42,028 nt of DNA, taken from Gammaproteobacteria bacterium. Its GTDB lineage: Bacteria; Pseudomonadota; Gammaproteobacteria; Arenicellales; CAJQKF01. Below are positions 35,309 through 42,028 of the stretch, one piece after another; position 1 is the stretch's first letter, and the number at the start of each line of letters is the position of its first letter. The stretch spans positions 1 through 42,028 of the forward strand of contig JAUIEZ010000031.1 in assembly GCA_030429665.1 (NCBI GenBank), read 5' to 3'. Made by a program: the position numbers and the translations under genes. The notes beneath the pieces are model-generated. The model worked only from the letters and a program-made list of their open reading frames with translations. It was not told the DNA's origin and did not search any database.

Positions 35309-35330
35309 AACAAACAAACGTTTGGTTTTT
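35309..35330. promoter_or_regulatory. Palindromic operator upstream of the TetR gene
   Basis: CAAACGTTTG (35315-35324) is a perfect 10-bp palindrome; with one mismatch the symmetry extends to 35312-35327, and further outward to 35309-35330 with gaps. It lies 18 bases before the regulator's start codon in an AT-rich patch of an otherwise GC-rich region. TetR proteins bind such sites in front of their own genes, and CAAAC..GTTTG half-sites are known for acyl-CoA-responsive TetR regulators such as PsrA, which fits the acyl-CoA mutase genes that follow. Confidence 0.6.
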
Positions 35331-35341
35331 ATTCGATCACG

Positions 35342-35953
35342 ATGAGCAAGCCCGCGAAGCTGCCCCGACCCGCGCGCCAGGACAACCGCCGACAGTTGGT
35401 GCTCGACGCCGCTGCCGCCCATTTTCGCGCGCGCGGCTTCCACGCCGTGAGCATGCGCGAAATCGCCCGTGCCGCGGGTATGATCGCCGGATCGATCTAC
35501 TACCATTTTCCGTCCAAGGAGGACCTGTTCCTCGCCGTGTACGAGGAGGGCGTGCGCAGCATCAGTGCCCGCGTCCGCGAGGCGGTCGCCGGCACCGACG
35601 ATCCGTGGGAGCGCCTGTCCCGGGCCTGCCGCGCGCACACCGGCATGCTGCTGGAGGAAAGCGACTACGCCCAGGTCATCCTGCGCGTGTTCCCGGACGA
35701 CGTGCCGGCGGCGCGCGCGACCCTGGTGGCGCTGCGCGACGACTACGAGATGCTGTTCCGCGAACTGGTGGACGAGCTGCCGCTCGCCGACGGCGTCAAT
35801 CGCGCCATGGTGCGCCACATGCTGCTGGGCGCGCTCAACTGGGCCAAGTTCTGGTACCGGCCGGGCGGCATGACCCCGGGCGAGATCGCCGACGCCATGG
35901 TCGCCGTGCTGCGGAACCCGGCACAATCCAACGAGGTACGCACAGATGCCTGA
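35342..35953 (+). CDS. TetR-family regulator of the mutase operon
   Basis: 203 residues. The N-terminal DNA-binding domain (about 17-65) has LVLDAAAAHFRARGFHAVSM and the recognition helix EIARAAGMIAGSIYYHFPSKEDL, the classical TetR pattern. The C-terminal ligand domain resembles TetR_C regulators of fatty acid metabolism (MVRHMLLGALNWAKFWYRPGG). Its stop overlaps the next gene's start by 8 bp, so it is the first gene of the mutase operon and probably represses it in response to an acyl-CoA. Confidence 0.92.
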   Translation: MSKPAKLPRPARQDNRRQLVLDAAAAHFRARGFHAVSMREIARAAGMIAGSIYYHFPSKEDLFLAVYEEGVRSISARVREAVAGTDDPWERLSRACRAHTGMLLEESDYAQVILRVFPDDVPAARATLVALRDDYEMLFRELVDELPLADGVNRAMVRHMLLGALNWAKFWYRPGGMTPGEIADAMVAVLRNPAQSNEVRTDA

Positions 35954-36380
35954 AGTCATGATCAACACGCGGCCGGCGCGGGTGCTGGTCACCAAGATCG
36001 GCCTGGACGGCCACGATCGCGGCAGCCGCGTCGTCGCCGCCGCGCTGCGCGACGCCGGCATGGAAGTGGTCTACACCGGACCGTGGCAGTCCATACCGGA
36101 CGTCGTGAAGCTCGCCACCGAGGAGGACGTCGACGTCATCGGCATCAGCTCCCTCGCCACCGATCACCTGCTGGTGCCCAAGCTCATGCGCGCGCTGCAG
36201 GAAGCGGACATGGCGCACGTCGGCGTGGTGGTCGGCGGCATCGTGCCCGACGACGAGGAGGCGATGCTGCGCGAGGCCGGCGTCGACCGCGTATTTCATC
36301 CCGGCAGCAAGCTCGACGAGATCGTCGAGTTCGTGCGCCGGCGCGCCGGCGAGGCGCAGCAGCACCCGGAAAGGCTGTAG
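35946..36380 (+). CDS. Cobalamin-binding small subunit of acyl-CoA mutase
   Basis: 144 residues, a single B12-binding domain. KIGLDGHDRGSRVVA holds the DxHxxG motif (D21, H23, G26), in which His23 replaces the dimethylbenzimidazole base as the lower cobalt ligand. VGISSLATDHL-like (here IGISSLATDHLLVPKLM) and VVVGGIVPDDE are the S/T and GG motifs around the nucleotide tail. Small subunits of isobutyryl-CoA and 2-hydroxyisobutyryl-CoA mutases are separate proteins of this size, whereas methylmalonyl-CoA mutase usually carries the domain fused. The catalytic subunit gene follows after 27 bp. Confidence 0.95.
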   Translation: MPEVMINTRPARVLVTKIGLDGHDRGSRVVAAALRDAGMEVVYTGPWQSIPDVVKLATEEDVDVIGISSLATDHLLVPKLMRALQEADMAHVGVVVGGIVPDDEEAMLREAGVDRVFHPGSKLDEIVEFVRRRAGEAQQHPERL

Positions 36381-36407
36381 CCGAAAACCGATAACGAGAC
36401 GAGAGAC

Positions 36408-38144
36408 ATGCTTCGCCGCGCACGGACCGGCACCGAAGCCGTTCAACCAGCGACCGCAACGAGCGAAACCAGTGCCATGAACAAGCCCACCCAGGTCTCC
36501 CTGCCCGGATTCGAGCAATGGCGGCAGGACTTCGACGAGCAATTGCCCGACGCGCGCGAGATAAGGAACCGCTCCGGCATCGTCATCGAACCGCTGTACA
36601 CGCCGCGCGACGTCGCCGGCGACTACGAGGACAAGCTCGGCTACCCCGGCCAGGCGCCCTATACCCGCGGCATCTACCCCACCATGCACCGCGGCCGCAC
36701 CTGGAGCCAGCGCCAGCTCATCGGCCTCGGCCTGCCCGAGGACTACAACACCCGCGTGCGCCGCATACTCGACGCCGGCGCCAACGCCATCAGCCTCATT
36801 CCCTGCAACTCGGTGTATCGCGGCATCGACGCCGATAAGCTCGACCCCGAGATCCTCGGCACCTGCGGCACGCTCATCAATACCGTGGACGACATGACCG
36901 CGTGCATGGAGGGCATCCCGCTCGGCAAGATCTCGACGGCCATGAACGACCCTTCGCCGTTCACCATGCTGGCCCAGCTGCTGGTGGTGGCCGAGCGGCG
37001 CGGCATCGACTGGAAGCACATCACCGGCACCTCGAACCAGAGCGACTACATCTCCCACTTCGTTGCCAACCACATGTTCTTCCGCCTCGCCCTGCCGGGC
37101 GCGCGGCGGCTCCTCGTCGACCACATCGCCCATGCCCGCGCCTTTGTTCCCGGCTGGAACCCTTTGTCGGTGGTCGGCCAGCACATGCAGCAGGGCGGCG
37201 CCACACCCGCCGAGGCCATGGCGCTCACGCTGTCGAGCGCCATCCAGTACGCCGAGGACTGCCGCGAGCGTGGCCTCGATCTCGAGGACGTCCTGACCCG
37301 CTTCACCTTCTTCTTCGACATCTCCATCAGCTTCTTCGAGGAGGTCGCCAAGTTCCGCGCCGGCCGGCGCATCTGGGCGCGCATCGTCGGTGAACGCTTC
37401 GGCGTGAAGAACCCCAAGGCGCGGCGCTTCAAGTTCCACGCCCAGACCTCCGGCGTCGACCTCACCCGCCAGCAGCCGCTCAACAACATCGCCCGCGTCA
37501 CCGCGCAAGCCATGGCCGGCATCTTCGGCGGCCTGCAGTCCCTGCACACCGACGCCTTCGACGAGGTGCTCTCCACGCCCACCGAGGAAGCCGCGCGCAT
37601 CGCCATCGCCAGCCAGAACATCCTGCGCCACGAGGCGCACCTCACCGACGTCATCGATCCCCTCGGCGGCAGCTACTACGTGGAGCGCCTCACCGACCAG
37701 ATGGAAGAGCAGATCCTCGATGTCATCGCGCGCATCGACGACCTCGGCGGCATGTACAAGGCGGTGGAGGCCGGCGAGGTGCAGCGCATGCTGGGCGAAT
37801 CCGCCATGGCCTTCCAGCGCCGCGTGGACGACGGCGAGGAAGTCATCGTCGGCGTCAACGCCTACGACACCGAACACGAGATGGACATCCCGGTAAAACC
37901 CCTGCCGCGCCCGCCCCGCGAGCACATCGACCGCTACTGGCAGCGCCTCGCCGACTACCGCGCGAACCGCGACCCGTCGAAAACCGACCGCGCCCTCGAC
38001 CAACTCGTAAACGCCGCCAATGACCCCAAGGCCAACCTCTACGCCGCCGTCATCGACGCCACCCGCGCCGAGGCGACGCAGGGCGAGATCATCACCCGCC
38101 TGCGAGACACCCTCGGCGACGGCCAACCGCTGATCGTGCCGTGA
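36408..38144 (+). CDS. Acyl-CoA mutase catalytic subunit of unknown specificity
   Basis: 578 residues, B12-dependent methylmalonyl-CoA mutase family TIM barrel with no B12 domain of its own. Family blocks: [19 protein letters not shown] (acyl-CoA entry), [19 protein letters not shown] (active-site His259), [19 protein letters not shown] and [14 protein letters not shown]. By eye, the tyrosine that marks methylmalonyl-CoA mutase (Y89 in Propionibacterium, in TMY) is His94 here, and its arginine (R207, in FMVRN) is Ala220. The isobutyryl-CoA (Phe/Gln) and 2-hydroxyisobutyryl-CoA (Ile/Gln) pairs are also not matched. The usual VAFDLPT strand reads ISLIPCN. Substrate unknown. Start at 36408 has GAGACGAGAG upstream; ATG at 36477 is the alternative. 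Confidence 0.88.
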   Translation: MLRRARTGTEAVQPATATSETSAMNKPTQVSLPGFEQWRQDFDEQLPDAREIRNRSGIVIEPLYTPRDVAGDYEDKLGYPGQAPYTRGIYPTMHRGRTWSQRQLIGLGLPEDYNTRVRRILDAGANAISLIPCNSVYRGIDADKLDPEILGTCGTLINTVDDMTACMEGIPLGKISTAMNDPSPFTMLAQLLVVAERRGIDWKHITGTSNQSDYISHFVANHMFFRLALPGARRLLVDHIAHARAFVPGWNPLSVVGQHMQQGGATPAEAMALTLSSAIQYAEDCRERGLDLEDVLTRFTFFFDISISFFEEVAKFRAGRRIWARIVGERFGVKNPKARRFKFHAQTSGVDLTRQQPLNNIARVTAQAMAGIFGGLQSLHTDAFDEVLSTPTEEAARIAIASQNILRHEAHLTDVIDPLGGSYYVERLTDQMEEQILDVIARIDDLGGMYKAVEAGEVQRMLGESAMAFQRRVDDGEEVIVGVNAYDTEHEMDIPVKPLPRPPREHIDRYWQRLADYRANRDPSKTDRALDQLVNAANDPKANLYAAVIDATRAEATQGEIITRLRDTLGDGQPLIVP

Positions 38145-39106
38145 GCGAGGCCGCCGACGACAGGATAAACCGCCTCGTCGAGCGCATCACCGCGGGAGAT
38201 ACCGCGGCGCTGGCCCGCGCCATCACCGCCGTGGAGGCCGCCCGCCCGGCCGCCTCGCAATTGCTGGCAAGGCTTCAGCCCCGCGTCGGCCGCGCCATGA
38301 CCGTGGGCTTCACCGGCCCGCCCGGCGTCGGCAAGTCCACCCTCATCAGCGCCTTCGTCAAGGAGATGCGCAAACGCGGCGAGACCGTCGCCGTGCTGGC
38401 CGTGGATCCGTCCAGCCCGGTCAGCGGCGGCGCAATCCTCGGCGACCGCGTCCGCATGGCCGAACACGCAGGCGATGAAGGCGTCTTCATCCGCTCCATC
38501 GCCTCCCGAGGCCACCTCGGCGGCCTCTCGCGTACCACCTCGAGAGTCGCGGACCTCGTCGATGCCGCCGGCTTCGACGTCGTCGTCATCGAGACCGTGG
38601 GTGCGGGGCAGTCGGAGGTGGAAGTCGCCGGGATTGCCCAGACCACCATCGTCGTCACCTCGCCCGGTGCCGGCGACGACGTGCAGGCCATCAAGGCCGG
38701 GATTCTCGAGGTGGCGGATATCCTCGTGGTGAACAAGGCCGACATGGAGGGGGCGAAGCAGGCCAGGCGGGCGCTCAAGGCCATGCTTTCCCTGCGGGTG
38801 AAGGGGCACCTTGAAGTGCCGGTGATTGACACCGTCGCGATACGCGGCGAGGGTATCGAGAAACTGGCCGACGCGGTGGGGCGCAACCATGAGCGCGCTG
38901 CGCCCGCCGACCGGGACGCGGCGAGACGGGAACGGTTTGTGGCGCTGCTGGCCGAGTGCGTGGAGCAGGCATGCCAATCGCGCCTGAAGGCGCTGGATGG
39001 TGACCAACTGGAACGGCTGCAGGATGCCGTGGAGCGGGGGGAGCGCGAGGCGGACGCCATCGCCGCCGCGATCATGGACGGCGGCCTCGCTTCGGCGGTG
39101 AGCTAA
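38141..39106 (+). CDS. meaB: MeaB/ArgK-type GTPase chaperone of the mutase
   Basis: 321 residues, G3E-family metallochaperone. Walker [14 protein letters not shown] (about 56-68), then [20 protein letters not shown], the switch region [33 protein letters not shown] (Walker B) and [10 protein letters not shown] (base recognition). MeaB loads adenosylcobalamin onto the partner mutase and protects it from inactivation. GTG start overlaps the mutase stop by 4 bp (GTGA), so the two are made together. Last gene of the operon. Confidence 0.95.
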   Translation: MSEAADDRINRLVERITAGDTAALARAITAVEAARPAASQLLARLQPRVGRAMTVGFTGPPGVGKSTLISAFVKEMRKRGETVAVLAVDPSSPVSGGAILGDRVRMAEHAGDEGVFIRSIASRGHLGGLSRTTSRVADLVDAAGFDVVVIETVGAGQSEVEVAGIAQTTIVVTSPGAGDDVQAIKAGILEVADILVVNKADMEGAKQARRALKAMLSLRVKGHLEVPVIDTVAIRGEGIEKLADAVGRNHERAAPADRDAARRERFVALLAECVEQACQSRLKALDGDQLERLQDAVERGEREADAIAAAIMDGGLASAVS

Positions 39107-39149
39107 ACCCGCCCATACCGCCCACTTCCGGCGCCGCGTCAATTATTCA

Positions 39150-39179
39150 TTGACCGATCCATAAAATAAAAACTATATT
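39150..39179 (+). promoter_or_regulatory. Sigma-70 promoter at the edge of the mobile-element region
   Basis: TTGACC (39150-39155), 18 bases, TATATT (39174-39179): each hexamer matches consensus at five of six positions. It lies in an abruptly AT-rich stretch after the mutase operon and faces the broken gene start at 39218. Confidence 0.5.
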
Positions 39180-39217
39180 CTTCGCTTATATGGAGTGAAA
39201 TAAAAAAGCCGGTCCTG

Positions 39218-39300
39218 TTGGAAATACCAATTTTCGACGCGAAGGCAATCGTTGAAACTTTTCGAGAACAAATTAAGAGCACGCGGGTCAACGATCCAGG
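39218..39300 (+). pseudogene. Start of an unknown gene cut by an IS1-type element
   Basis: From a TTG at 39218 the frame reads MEIPIFDAKAIVETFREQI, KSTRVNDPGGW, then enters the insertion element. The 28 or so residues look like normal coding sequence with AT-rich codons unlike the neighbouring operon. A good promoter lies just upstream. The rest of the gene is not found beyond the insertion elements, so it was probably lost by deletion. The family is not recognised. The exact fusion point with the element is uncertain by about 10 bases. Confidence 0.35.
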
Positions 39301-40159
39301 GGGCTGGGTATTGGCTCAGTCTGAAATCTTCCGCTTCTTATACGGCCCGCGTTTCTTCGGTGCCGTGATCGGCGCGAGGTTCGCTATTTCCTCCAGCGTC
39401 CAGACGTGATCGGCAATCCCCGCCTCCATCGCGGGCGTCACCTTCAGCGAGCCGTGAATCCGCCCGAAATTGTAGTACATGAAGTGCAGCGACACCGCGT
39501 GCATGTGGTTTTCCAACTTCTTTGAGAATGCGTTGGTCAGGCGGGTGAACCGACGCATCGACATGCGCATTGTCAGGTTCTGCCGCTCGACGTAGCTGGT
39601 GGAGATATGGTCGAAGTCAGGAAACCCGTTGATCCGCTCCTTTCGGGTCTCGATGCACTCTGCGGGACTGTACCGCGTCTCGTCCTGCGTGCTCTCGTAA
39701 ACCTTGATTAGCTGGGCGAAGTCCACTTCATTGTGGAATGCCCGCTCAACCGCTTCCAGATACATTCGGTGGCCGTCCGTGGTCAGTTGCGGGACGTACT
39801 TCATCCGCGCCGCCACATTCTTCATGAACTCGGTGGCGATCTCCAGATTGCGCGGCCCGACCTGCCAGCACGGCACTAGCTTGGTATCGGCACAGATCGC
39901 GGTGAACGTCCACACGTCGCCTAGCCCGAAAATCCCCTTCATTTCCTGCGGGACGTTCTTCTGCTTGCAGCCGACGAACGACCAGATTTCATCGACCTGG
40001 ATTCGCTTGCACGGCACGTTGACCAGGTGCTTGTCCTGATAGTCGAGGCAGGCCGCGCCCACGTCGCGCAGTAGCTTGTCCACGGTATTCCTGGACACGT
40101 CCGCGATTCTGGCGGTGGACCGCAGGCTGTTGCCTTCCACTAGCAGGTGGAGGGATAAC
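39301..40159 (-). mobile_element. IS1-type element, truncated at its transposase 5' end
   Basis: The element contains a single-frame IS1-family transposase read on the minus strand. Its 3' end lies near 39301-39315, and a terminal inverted repeat cannot be confirmed because the other end is missing. The 5' part stops exactly where the IS256-type inverted repeat begins (40160), so one end of this element has been removed. Confidence 0.65.
39316..40140 (-). CDS. IS1-family transposase, N-terminally truncated
   Basis: The open part codes for 274 residues from a GTG at 40140. A helix-turn-helix (VEGNSLRSTARIADVSRNTVDKLL) is followed by a DDE catalytic domain: D in IQVDEIWSFVGCK, D in PQLTTDGHRMY, E in TSYVERQNLTMRM, then NFGRIHGSLKVTPAMEAG. 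The codons upstream of the GTG (LSLHLL) still fit the family and run to the junction at about 40159, after which a stop appears. Some twenty N-terminal residues are therefore missing, and the gene is probably inactive. Confidence 0.82.
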   Translation of the reverse strand: MEGNSLRSTARIADVSRNTVDKLLRDVGAACLDYQDKHLVNVPCKRIQVDEIWSFVGCKQKNVPQEMKGIFGLGDVWTFTAICADTKLVPCWQVGPRNLEIATEFMKNVAARMKYVPQLTTDGHRMYLEAVERAFHNEVDFAQLIKVYESTQDETRYSPAECIETRKERINGFPDFDHISTSYVERQNLTMRMSMRRFTRLTNAFSKKLENHMHAVSLHFMYYNFGRIHGSLKVTPAMEAGIADHVWTLEEIANLAPITAPKKRGPYKKRKISD

Positions 40160-40180
40160 GTAAATTATTTTTCGCACATT
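40160..40180 (+). repeat. Left terminal inverted repeat of the IS256-type element
   Basis: GTAAATTATTTTTCGCACATT matches the complement of the right end (GTCAAATATCTTTCGCACATT) at 18 of 21 positions, with the inner TTTCGCACATT identical. Confidence 0.8.
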
Positions 40181-40250
40181 TGAGGAGGCGGTGGTCTCCG
40201 TGGTGTAGTTGGAACGGCGACGCTACAACACACCAAAGAGAACCACCACC

Positions 40251-41456
40251 ATGCAAGAAGATAGCAAAGAACTGGGCCGGGTTGTCCAGATCGACGAGGG
40301 ACGGATCAAGGATCACCTGGGCGAGCTGGTCCGGGGCACCGTGGAGGAGACGCTGAACGCGATGCTGGACGCCGAGGCCGATACGCTGTGCGGCGCCGGG
40401 CGCTACGAGCGCAGCCCTGACCGAGTCGATACACGGGCTGGGAGCTACAAGCGCAAACTGCACACGCGGGCCGGGGAAGTGGAGCTGAAGATGCCGAAGT
40501 TGCGCACGCAAACCTTTGAAACGGCGATCATCGAGCGTTATCGTCGCCGGGAAAGCTCGATCGAGGAATCGCTGATCGAGATGTACCTGGCCGGAGTCTC
40601 CGTGCGTCGGGTGGAGGACATCACGCAGGCGCTGTGGGGCACGAAGGTCTCGCCCGGAACGATCTCGAACCTGAACAAGAAGGTTTACGAGCACATCGAG
40701 GCGTGGCGTAACCGCCCGATCGAGCAGGAGCAGCCATACGTGTACCTCGATGGGATCGTTCTCAAACGCAGCTGGGCCGGGGAGGTGAAGAATGTCTCGG
40801 TACTGGTGGCGATCGGGGTCGGCAAGGACGGCTATCGGCGGATTCTGGGCGTCTGTGAGGGCCACAAGGAGGACAAGTCCGGCTGGAGCGCGTTTCTGGC
40901 GCACCTGAAGGAGCGAGGGCTGCGCGGCGTCAGGTTGGTCATCTCCGACGCCTGCCTGGGGTTGGTGGAGTCGGTCAACGAGTATTTCCCCGAGGCCGAT
41001 TGGCAGCGCTGCGTGGTACACCTGTATCGCAACGTGTTCAGCCACGTGCCGAGCCACAAGATGAAGGAAGTCACCCTGCTGCTCAAGGCGATCCACGCCC
41101 AGGAGAGCCAGGCGTCGGCACGCGAGAAGGCCGAGCAAGTTGTCGCCAAGCTTCGCGCGATGAAGTTACGGACCGCCGCCGACCTGGTGGCCGAGAAGAT
41201 CGAACAGACCCTGACCTACTATCGCTATCCGCCATCACACTGGGCGCGGATCAAGACGAACAATCCGCTCGAGCGCATTATGCGAGAGATTCGCCGGCGA
41301 ACGCGGGTCGTTGGGGCATTCCCCGATGGGCACTCGGCGTTAATGTTGGTCGGCGCCCGATTACGGCACATCGCGGGAACGAAATGGGGAACGCGCAAGT
41401 ACCTTCGAATGGAGTTGCTCGACCAGGAGGAAATCGAAAAGCAACTGACCGCGTGA
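40251..41456 (+). CDS. IS256-family (Mutator-type) transposase
   Basis: 401 residues. ATG at 40251. Catalytic DDE residues: D in PYVYLDGIVLKRSW, D in RLVISDACLGLVES, E in NNPLERIMREIRRRTRVV, all in the conserved contexts of the family. Also typical are LCGAGRYERSPDR with RAGSYKRKLHTRAGEVEL near the N-terminus and DWQRCVVHLYRNVFSHVP, the CxxH-containing block. The gene appears intact and fills the element between its inverted repeats. Confidence 0.93.
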   Translation: MQEDSKELGRVVQIDEGRIKDHLGELVRGTVEETLNAMLDAEADTLCGAGRYERSPDRVDTRAGSYKRKLHTRAGEVELKMPKLRTQTFETAIIERYRRRESSIEESLIEMYLAGVSVRRVEDITQALWGTKVSPGTISNLNKKVYEHIEAWRNRPIEQEQPYVYLDGIVLKRSWAGEVKNVSVLVAIGVGKDGYRRILGVCEGHKEDKSGWSAFLAHLKERGLRGVRLVISDACLGLVESVNEYFPEADWQRCVVHLYRNVFSHVPSHKMKEVTLLLKAIHAQESQASAREKAEQVVAKLRAMKLRTAADLVAEKIEQTLTYYRYPPSHWARIKTNNPLERIMREIRRRTRVVGAFPDGHSALMLVGARLRHIAGTKWGTRKYLRMELLDQEEIEKQLTA

Positions 41457-41472
41457 GACTGCCGCCAATCAG

Positions 41473-41493
41473 AATGTGCGAAAGATATTTGAC
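41473..41493 (-). repeat. Right terminal inverted repeat of the IS256-type element
   Basis: AATGTGCGAAAGATATTTGAC, complementary to the left end with three mismatches; it starts 16 bases after the transposase stop codon. Confidence 0.8.
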
Positions 41494-41771
41494 ACTACCG
41501 AAACGAGTCGCTCAAGATACCCTTCGGCGCATACAAGAAGCGATCACTAATCTACAGAGAATGGATAGCTATGAATGCGAGGGGAAACCGTATTCGGTTA
41601 GTAGCGTGGCCAAATCATCCGTCGCGTTCTCCGTTTACGAATCACGAGATATGGACGGCTTCGGTGAAAGAGTATGTAGAACGATAGGAAATCGAGGCTT
41701 AATAAGTCGCCGAAGTAGATCCTAGGCTGTGAGGTCTATGAGTTGATAACCTGTAGAAGTCGCGACCAGAT
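41494..41771. other. Remnant DNA between two insertion sequences
   Basis: AT-richer sequence with no gene recognised. A plus-strand open frame runs from the inverted repeat to 41725 (MCERYLTLPKRVAQDTLRR, later SYECEGKPYSVSSVAKSS). The first residues come from the IS end, so the frame may be the remainder of an interrupted gene. It has no ribosome site and no known motif. It does not continue either the IS1-type transposase or the broken gene at 39218 in any way seen here. Confidence 0.4.
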
Positions 41772-41816
41772 CTGACACTTCAGGATTTCAAGCGGGTGGG
41801 AACTGAGCTTGAAAAA

Positions 41817-41881
41817 ATGAGGGTTACCGGTTCTGATGGAGGTGCTAACACTTCATCAAGAACCTTAGAGGTAACCCTCAT
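41817..41881 (+). promoter_or_regulatory. Long hairpin covering the IS481-type transposase start
   Basis: ATGAGGGTTACC (41817-41828) is perfectly complementary to GGTAACCCTCAT (41870-41881), which contains the end of the ribosome site and the first two bases of the ATG. Inside it, GGTTCT (41829-41834) pairs with AGAACC (41859-41864), GATG (41835-41838) with CATC (41854-41857), and AGGTG (41840-41844) with CACTT (41849-41853), closing on a CTAA loop. Together this is about 27 base pairs with small bulges. It would hide the start codon in RNA read through from outside, as inverted repeats near the ends of IS10 and IS50 do. Confidence 0.6.
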
Positions 41882-42028
41882 GTTGCATAGTAGCGATAAA
41901 GTCATCAAGCATAAAGTCGGTTTGCTTAACCTGGCGGAGGAGCTGGGGAACGTTTCGAAAGCCTGTCAAATCATGGGTTTATCAAGAGATACGTTCTACC
42001 GATACAAGGCGGCTGTCGACGACGGCGG
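41880..42028 (+). CDS. IS481-family transposase (C-terminus outside window)
   Basis: The first 49 residues read MLHSSDKVIKHKVGLLNLAE, then ELGNVSKACQIMGLSRDTFY and RYKAAVDDGG. This is the N-terminal helix-turn-helix of a common IS481-family transposase. The ATG follows AGAGG at 41867-41871, and both lie within a hairpin. The DDE domain is beyond the window edge. Confidence 0.88.
   Translation, partial: MLHSSDKVIKHKVGLLNLAEELGNVSKACQIMGLSRDTFYRYKAAVDDG

Larger units (their letters stand above)
40160..41493 (+). mobile_element. IS256-type insertion sequence
   Basis: A 1334-bp element bounded by 21-bp imperfect inverted repeats (40160-40180 and 41473-41493) and filled by one Mutator-type transposase gene, the standard size and layout of the IS256 family. 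The 8 bases outside the two ends (GGGATAAC and ACTACCGA) differ, so there is no target-site duplication. Its left end abuts a truncated IS1-type element. Confidence 0.85.
41772..42028 (+). mobile_element. IS481-type element, left part only
   Basis: The transposase start at 41880 is preceded by about 110 bases of non-coding sequence beginning near TGACACTTCAGG (41774), probably the element's left end. The right end lies outside the window, so the inverted repeats cannot be compared and the left boundary is approximate. Confidence 0.55.

Noticed and set aside
35835..38126. 763-codon minus-strand open frame opposite the mutase genes
   Set aside because: Antisense shadow of two clearly recognised genes in GC-rich DNA; no start signal.
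36408..38144. Calling the mutase catalytic subunit a methylmalonyl-CoA mutase
   Set aside because: Family membership is clear but the Tyr and Arg that set methylmalonyl-CoA specificity appear to be His and Ala, and the B12 domain is separate.
40152..41501. Target-site duplication flanking the IS256-type element
   Set aside because: The 8- and 9-base flanks on the two sides do not match.

Overview
The window is GC-rich chromosomal DNA from a Gram-negative bacterium, most likely a gammaproteobacterium. The evidence is a fused siroheme synthase CysG, a SixA phosphatase, an AaaT/YhhY-type acetyltransferase, TypA, PanB, a sigma-32-type promoter in front of a small heat-shock gene, and a trimeric autotransporter with a YadA-type neck and anchor. 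No rRNA, tRNA or CRISPR array was seen. The species cannot be named from the sequence.

Layout. 1-9.8 kb is housekeeping and stress DNA: a cut-off MFS transporter, hsp20 with a heat-shock promoter, argB, typA, two membrane-anchored proteins of unknown role, a PaiB-like flavoprotein, a PstS-like binding protein, a Bcp peroxiredoxin and a GST. 9.8-13 kb holds panB, sixA, a voltage-sensor-like membrane protein without a visible pore, and an unknown membrane protein. 13-20 kb is a compact eight-gene minus-strand operon for lipid modification: a CFA-family methyltransferase, DUF2878, DUF1295, DUF3108, a lipocalin, an FAD amine-oxidase-fold enzyme, DUF1365 and a CFA synthase, mostly joined by 4-bp ATGA/GTGA overlaps. 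Directly upstream (20-22 kb) is an OmpR-type two-component pair. Tandem GCGTGAA-type heptamers with an 11-bp period lie in front of both the operon and the regulator gene, which suggests that the pair controls the operon and itself.

22-29.6 kb encodes redox proteins (a GlpC-like Fe-S protein, Rieske ferredoxin, CysG, a ferredoxin-reductase fusion), a MoxR ATPase with a VWA/HExxH partner, and AaaT. 29.7-32.4 kb is a trimeric autotransporter whose passenger contains 33 in-register 16-residue repeats and whose stalk has five 14-residue repeats. 32.5-35.2 kb has a beta-carbonic anhydrase, an Ap4A phosphorylase-type enzyme and an unknown membrane protein. 35.3-39.1 kb is a B12-dependent acyl-CoA mutase operon (TetR regulator, cobalamin-binding subunit, catalytic subunit, MeaB chaperone). 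By eye, its catalytic subunit lacks the two residues that define methylmalonyl-CoA specificity.

From about 39.1 kb to the end the DNA is AT-richer and is a pile of mobile elements: a promoter with a broken gene start, an N-terminally truncated IS1-type element, an apparently complete IS256-type element abutting it without target duplication, and the start of an IS481-type element whose transposase start codon lies inside a long hairpin.

The candidates for something undescribed are the mutase operon with its altered active site, the two-component/lipid operon with shared 11-bp-phased boxes, the 16-residue-repeat adhesin, and the pore-less voltage-sensor protein.
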